Of a stretch of DNA of 64,000 nt, positions 59,708 to 64,000 are shown one piece after another. Location of the stretch: contig JAACMV010000015.1 in the NCBI GenBank assembly GCA_010909725.1, positions 496,001-560,000 of the forward strand. Reading direction: 5' to 3'. A program made the position numbers and the translations under genes. The DNA is from Picochlorum sp. 'celeri' (lineage: Eukaryota > Chlorophyta > Trebouxiophyceae). Position 1 is the first letter of the stretch. Each line of letters opens with the position of its first letter. A model generated the notes under the pieces. The model worked only from the letters and a program-made list of their open reading frames with translations, was not told the origin of the DNA and ran no database searches.

Positions 59708-60955
59708 ATGGGGAGTCTTGAGGATTTGAATATTCTCAAGGACAAGATTGATGAGTTGGAGGAGGAACTCGACGTGACGAAGCAAGTCAATTTGCATTTG
59801 GCAGAGCAGTTGGAAAAGCTTGGGGGTGAGAACGAGTCCTATAAGCAGCATGTGGTGCGATTGAATCAGAAACTATCCAAATATCTGGCTCTAGAGAGGG
59901 AGGAGAAGGAGAAGCAGTCTAATAAAGAATTGCTTTCTGGAGAAGAAGAAGACAAGGAAGAAGAAGAAGAAGAGGGCGGCAGTGGCGAGACTGGTGATGA
60001 TGTCGATTGGGAGGGTTTGGAAAGGATTGTGCTGAACAAGGATTGGAGGATTGATTCTGCCGAGATTGAGCTTGGTAGTTGTATAGGGTCAGGATCATTT
60101 GGGGAGACATGGAAGGCAAACTGGAAGGGGGCTGTCTGTGCAGTGAAAAAGATCAAGGTGTCTCGGGATATGCAGAGCCATTTTGAACGCGAGTTGGTGG
60201 TATTGGAGCGAGTGAGGCATCCCCATGTGCTAGGGTTTTTAGGTGCTGTGGTAGATCCAAAGCTTGGGGCATGTTGGTTGGTGACAGAGTTCATGCCAGG
60301 AGGAAACTTGAGTGCCGCTATTCGGGGGAATAATAGGAACATGAGACTATCAAAGAAACCAATGAGTGTTAGATTTCAGATTTTAGCAGATATTGCCAGT
60401 GGCATGGCAGCACTTGAAAGACAAGAACCTCCCATAGTTCACAGAGATGTCAAGCCAAGCAATGTGTTGTTAGATGATTCTATGAGAGCCAAGGTGAGCG
60501 ATATGGGACTGGCTAAGATATTAACACAGGACGCGGTGCTTCAGTTGACTCCAGAGTGCGGTACCTATATACACATGGCACCAGAGGTAATCGCCCATGA
60601 TGTCTATGGAACGCAGGCTGATGTTTGGTCGTATGCCACAACTGCTGTAGAAATTTTGACGCTAGAATACCCCTACCAAAAATATAATTTGACGCCTATT
60701 CAAATAGCATTACAAGTGATGGATGGGAAGCTCAGACCAGACATCCCTGAGAATATCATTCCGTTTGAATTGAGTGATTTGTTACGGAAATGCTTTCACT
60801 TTGATGCACTCGAAAGGCCTTCGTTTGCGCATATTGCTGATGTGATGCGTCGAATAGTAGATACACAGATTGCAGAGGAAAAGAGGATGGGAACAGCAGT
60901 GGCATCAGGCCTGGGCAGTTGGTTTGGCGGTGGACAGAAGAAGACTAGAAAATAA
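59708..60955 (+). CDS. Protein kinase with coiled-coil N-terminus and DMG in place of DFG
   Basis: Single exon, 415 residues. Residues 5-70 form a coiled coil (LEDLNILKDKIDELEEELD), followed by an acidic, Glu-rich linker (EEEDKEEEEEEGG). The kinase domain begins about residue 118: glycine loop GSGSFGETW (127), lysine in AVKKIK (147), HRDVKPSN (245), APE (291) and DVWSY. The Mg-binding motif, normally DFG, reads DMG at 265-267 (KVSDMGLAK), so Asp is kept. The HRD-x-KPSN form and the type of the loop place it among TKL/Raf-like plant kinases. DMG occurs in some active kinases, so inactivity should not be assumed. The C-terminal tail is Gly/Lys-rich. Confidence 0.9.
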   Translation: MGSLEDLNILKDKIDELEEELDVTKQVNLHLAEQLEKLGGENESYKQHVVRLNQKLSKYLALEREEKEKQSNKELLSGEEEDKEEEEEEGGSGETGDDVDWEGLERIVLNKDWRIDSAEIELGSCIGSGSFGETWKANWKGAVCAVKKIKVSRDMQSHFERELVVLERVRHPHVLGFLGAVVDPKLGACWLVTEFMPGGNLSAAIRGNNRNMRLSKKPMSVRFQILADIASGMAALERQEPPIVHRDVKPSNVLLDDSMRAKVSDMGLAKILTQDAVLQLTPECGTYIHMAPEVIAHDVYGTQADVWSYATTAVEILTLEYPYQKYNLTPIQIALQVMDGKLRPDIPENIIPFELSDLLRKCFHFDALERPSFAHIADVMRRIVDTQIAEEKRMGTAVASGLGSWFGGGQKKTRK

Positions 60956-60959
60956 TCCG

Positions 60960-61982
60960 TTATTTCTTCTTAATCTCTCGCCATTCCTCTCGTATAGTAT
61001 CTTGCCATTCATCATGATTCAAATGGTCCAATGACTCGAGTTCGGCCAACTTGGACAGGTATAAATCTAATTTCAAAAACTCCCTATCCGAACGTCCACG
61101 CTCTGTTGTACTATGCTTGAACGGCTTGATGACCAAGCCATTCTGAGGATTTAATACAAAATTCCTGCGTAAATCATCCAACATGAGGGTATTTGAGCTG
61201 GTGTACTGTGGGTATCGCTTCCACAACACATGCAAAGGCTTGCAATCAAACACCTTTTTGTTCGTCATCCCTGTATTATCCACAGTCACCATTGCCGTAT
61301 AGTCCATACACGCTGTTATTCTAAACTCTGGATGATCAATAAGTCCGAGCTCTTTCAGCTTGACATCAATCCATTTCATAGACGTTGCTGACCAGATGAC
61401 AATGTCCCACCTAGCGTATGCACGTGATAAAAATAGCTCCACATGTGGCCGAAGCAAATCCCGAGGCCGCTCACTCGACGATCCAAGATCAAAGAATGTG
61501 TAATCAATATCTAATACAATGCATTTCTTACCTTCACGCGGAGGATGAAGTTCCTTTATGTTTGCTTGCAGTACCCGACGCTCAAGCTTTGCCAATATCT
61601 CTGGCCTGTCCATCAATGCCACGGGACCCGCCGGCATCACCACATCTTCTTCTTCTGGATCCTGAAAACAAGGTGATATTTCCTCCTGTCGCCGCATCTG
61701 CGCCAGCTCAGAGTCCACAGACCCCAGCAGCATCACCACCTTTGGAGGAGGCTGGAGGTCGCCAAGCAACGTGTCGTCATCCAAGCGACCTTGCACCGCC
61801 TTTAAACCCAATAATTTCTGCTTCTTCGCATTCACATGAGTTTCTCTCTCCAATACTCTCTTCACAGAACCAACCGTCTCAGACGTAGATAAGGAAACCG
61901 AGAGTTCCTTGCTTTTGAATTTAATTTTCAACGTCACAGTCTCCTGTGACGAAGAGGAGGGTATTTCATCTTCTCGAGACAT
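60960..61982 (-). CDS. UBLCP1: UBLCP1, ubiquitin-like-domain CTD phosphatase
   Basis: Single exon, 340 residues. The N-terminus is a ubiquitin-like domain (about 15-90: VTLKIKFKSKELSVSLSTSE, KKQKLLGLK), which in animals binds the proteasome Rpn1 subunit. Then an FCP1/HAD phosphatase domain with the nucleophile motif LDIDYTFFDLG, IVIWSATSMKWIDVKLKELG, and DDLRRNFVLNPQNGL. The enzyme dephosphorylates the 26S proteasome regulatory particle, and related FCP/SCP members act on the RPB1 CTD. Its stop is 4 bp from that of the converging kinase. Confidence 0.94.
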   Translation of the reverse strand: MSREDEIPSSSSQETVTLKIKFKSKELSVSLSTSETVGSVKRVLERETHVNAKKQKLLGLKAVQGRLDDDTLLGDLQPPPKVVMLLGSVDSELAQMRRQEEISPCFQDPEEEDVVMPAGPVALMDRPEILAKLERRVLQANIKELHPPREGKKCIVLDIDYTFFDLGSSSERPRDLLRPHVELFLSRAYARWDIVIWSATSMKWIDVKLKELGLIDHPEFRITACMDYTAMVTVDNTGMTNKKVFDCKPLHVLWKRYPQYTSSNTLMLDDLRRNFVLNPQNGLVIKPFKHSTTERGRSDREFLKLDLYLSKLAELESLDHLNHDEWQDTIREEWREIKKK

Positions 61983-62000
61983 CTAAACTATAGTTATAAA

Positions 62001-62612
62001 TTAATTTTTGGATTCCATTCTCTGTATCCGTATCCCTGCATCCTCTAAAGCCGCGACCGCCTTGCTCTTGATCTCGCCCTGCCGACGAGACGCTTCCGCG
62101 ACCACAGATGGGGGCTCCCGTTCTGGAAATCGATCCTTCATTTCACCATGCTCTTCCCACAATGACCCACATTCCTGCTTCTTGATATCATTTTGGTCCA
62201 ATTCTTCCAATAGAGTATGCGCGACTCGGATCATCTCTGCTGCATTGGCATTGGCATCTTCCTTGTCTTGAGTAGTAGTACTAGTGTCTTGCTCTTGAAT
62301 ATTGGCAAAAGCAGCAGCTGCTGCCCCTTTCAACAGCCCCCATTCATACCCTGCAGTAGCTCCAAGAGTATATCCTGCATAGGAGATATACCATCAATTG
62401 TGCCGTAACCCCAAACAAGAAATACATGCGAAGCACTACCCACCATGGTTGAACCCTTCCTGGACGCTCTCTTCCTTCCCAGCCTCGTAACCATCCCTCA
62501 ATCCACTCGTACTAAACTCTCTCCTTCTCGCATTCCATTCTCTATGTAATTCATGATGCGATGGAGACCCAGTATCGTCCTCCAACCAACCATCGTCGTG
62601 TCCATTCGACAT
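62001..62612 (-). CDS. YAE1: YAE1-domain protein, probable YAE1 (2 exons)
   Basis: Exon 1 62612-62444 and exon 2 62374-62001 join in phase 1 across a 69-bp intron (GTGGG...TGCAG), giving 180 residues. The joined part reads EWNARRREFSTSGLRDGYEAG, KEESVQEGFNHGYTLGATAG and YEWGLLKGA: the evenly spaced glycines (GYxxG-x4-GFNxG-x3-GA) define the deep YAE1 domain. With LTO1 it is the adaptor that brings the Fe-S protein ABCE1 (Rli1) to the cytosolic Fe-S machinery. YAE1 is more likely than LTO1 because of the EW...QEGFN text. The intron interrupts the domain itself, so neither half is recognisable alone. Confidence 0.85.
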
Positions 62613-62720
62613 GCCATGCAGAGTAAAAAATTGTGATGCGTTTTTTCTACTCTATCGGTATGTTACGAATAGAATTGCCGTATATATGTTGTGTTCAAAA
62701 AAGTACTATAATAAGCATTA

Positions 62721-63864
62721 TTATTTGCTCTTCTTTGATGTCTTCTTCTTTCCGTCATTCGTCTGCTCTGCTTCGAGTGCGCCTGCATCGCCAGACTTTT
62801 GGACACCGAGAACCTTGGCAATTGTGACAAAGGACATGCCTCCGATCACATTGTTTGCGCTTCTCACCACTGAAGTCACAATTCTGAATGCAGATTGAGG
62901 GATGACTGGCTGGATCAACATATCCAGGCCATTAAGCATTTGATATCTCACATTGGAAGAGATACCCATGTGGAGAGCCCAGCAAGAGGCATTGGCAATG
63001 ACGTTTGGAGATTCATTCTGCTGCACAAAGTCTGGATCAAACTTCTTTCGAGCCACGATCAATCCATTCGAAATGGCAGTTCCGACCAATCCAGCCGTGA
63101 TACCAATGCTTGCAAACACAGTACCCTTGTACAAGAGGTTGACGGCTCTCTTTCCAAGAGAAAATCCTGGTTCAAACATGTGTCCTGTAGGGGCAGCCCA
63201 CTGCCTCATGTAGTAGTCTCCGAAGAATTTAGAGATAAATCCAGTGGATCCAGCAGCACTGGCAGTTGGTGCCAAGAGGTACATGAGCGAAAAGTTGACA
63301 ATGGAACCAACAACCAAGGTGGCAAAGACAAAGTCAAGCTCGTTCAATCCCCAGTTTGGCCTGGAGCTCATGTCTCCGAGCACGGATGCACCAACCCCAA
63401 TGATCTGCTCCACTAATACTTTATACACAAATTCAGGGTCAGCAGCAACGCGGTCTTTCCATCCCTTCCACATGATGCCGCTGTCCTCGCTGGCATCTTC
63501 TCCATCGTCTCCATTGTTGCCATCATCCCCATTCGCATTGCCTCCATCACCTCCTCCACCAGTGCCGCCTGATGCTGCTCGCATCATGAATTCGGCATTC
63601 CTTGCTCTAGATGACGCGATTCCCATGTGTTGACTGCATCAGTGCATGATTGTAACATGTCATAAAAAAAAAAAGAAGAAGAAGAAGAAACCAAGAGACA
63701 AGAATATGGACATGACGATGCACTGCACCTCCCACCCACCTTGATCCATTGGAAATTCTTGTAAAAATAGAGCAGGTTTTCAACGCAGATCTGCGATGAG
63801 CCTGGGAGCGCGTGCTTGCTCCAATCTGCAAAGACAATGGTGAGCGTTGAGCGACAATCTGCAT
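62721..63864 (-). CDS. RETICULATA-related plastid envelope protein, DUF3411 (2 exons)
   Basis: Exon 1 63864-63740 and exon 2 63633-62721 join in phase 2 across a 106-bp intron (GTGGG...TGCAG), giving 345 residues. Exon 1 is a transit peptide (SPLSLQIGASTRSQAHRRSA). After a Gly/Asp-rich linker the DUF3411 domain runs to near the end: WKDRVAADPEFVYKVLVEQI, NELDFVFATLVVGSIVNFSL, GTVFASIGITAGLVG and NASCWALHMGISSNVRYQML, with several membrane spans. Plant RETICULATA proteins act in the chloroplast envelope and shape mesophyll cell number; their transport role is unknown. The C-terminus is lysine-rich (KKKTSKKSK). Confidence 0.88.
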
Positions 63865-64000
63865 TTTTGATTGATTCTTTCACTCTCTCAGACTCTCTCT
63901 GTATATGTATCTCTCTCGTATGTATTACAAATAATACTATTGTACCCTTGATCCAGTGGTACCCTGCCAGATGATGGGAGAATTTTATAGGATCTTCCCG
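63865..64000. promoter_or_regulatory. Upstream region of the RETICULATA-related gene (window end)
   Basis: The last 136 bp include TCTC repeats and short AT-rich blocks just upstream of the RETICULATA-related start codon; it is probably the promoter and leader. No gene is visible before the window ends. Confidence 0.4.

Noticed and set aside
1..64000. Bacterial operon, prophage, IS element or plasmid origin
   Set aside because: Introns, eukaryote-specific proteins and mixed strand order exclude a prokaryotic layout; no transposase or terminal repeats were seen.
1..64000. tRNA or rRNA genes
   Set aside because: I saw no cloverleaf-like GGTTCGAATCC/T-loop blocks with matching acceptor stems in the intergenic gaps; a tRNAscan run would settle this.

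Overview
This is nuclear DNA of a small, gene-dense photosynthetic eukaryote, most likely a green alga. The call rests on PsbW, a plastid ClpC with a transit peptide, a RETICULATA-type envelope protein, a two-domain WRKY factor, a Whirly factor and a DUF3593 plastid protein. RNA polymerase II with a heptad CTD, a capping enzyme and short spliceosomal introns exclude a prokaryote or organelle. I cannot name the species.

Layout. 0-9 kb: REV3 3' end (+), plastid ClpC (+), PsbW (-), eIF2-alpha (-), a HAD phosphatase (-) and an RHIP1-like protein (+). 9.5-20 kb: XRN2/RAT1 nuclease (-), NF-YB (+), an unknown small gene (-), ribosomal eL42 (+), CRIPT (-), FAM136A (-), superoxide dismutase (+), ATP synthase OSCP (-), DUF3593 (+) and SPC24 (-). 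20-31.5 kb: a G-rich leader and a dense W-box cluster before a WRKY gene (+), a VIR3-like protease relative (+), RNF113/CWC24 (-), SCO1 (+), DNAJC9 (-), a secreted nitrilase-like protein (-) and an MFS carrier (-). 32-46 kb: a large C2/MUN-like protein (+), mRNA capping enzyme (-), RBM28/NOP4 (+), Whirly (+), a Golgi-type sulfotransferase (+), a small mitochondrial-type membrane protein (+), Yippee (-) and a RecA-like protein (+). 46-64 kb: SWI3/SMARCC (-), an extended DGAT2-like acyltransferase (+), an EF-hand protein (+), CTF8 (-), RPB1 (-), a short-chain dehydrogenase (-), a protein kinase with DMG in place of DFG (+), UBLCP1 (-), YAE1 (-) and a RETICULATA-related protein (-).

There is no operon logic. 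Genes are packed head-to-head and tail-to-tail, and several convergent pairs are separated by 3-20 bp; one pair overlaps at its stop codons. I placed 21 introns in 18 recognised genes by reading protein homology across the gaps. They are short (64-106 bp, except 185 bp in RPB1, 306 bp in PsbW and 339 bp in eL42) and mostly lie near the 5' end. All have G at donor +5, never A at +4, and usually end in TGCAG.

The best leads are regulatory: seven W-box cores in 105 bp before the WRKY gene, four G-box cores plus a CRE in the SMARCC/DGAT2 promoter, helically phased GAGATCT repeats in two divergent promoters, nested palindromes before the VIR3-like gene, and a G-to-C strand gradient along gene bodies. 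I saw no transposon, CRISPR array, rRNA or tRNA gene.
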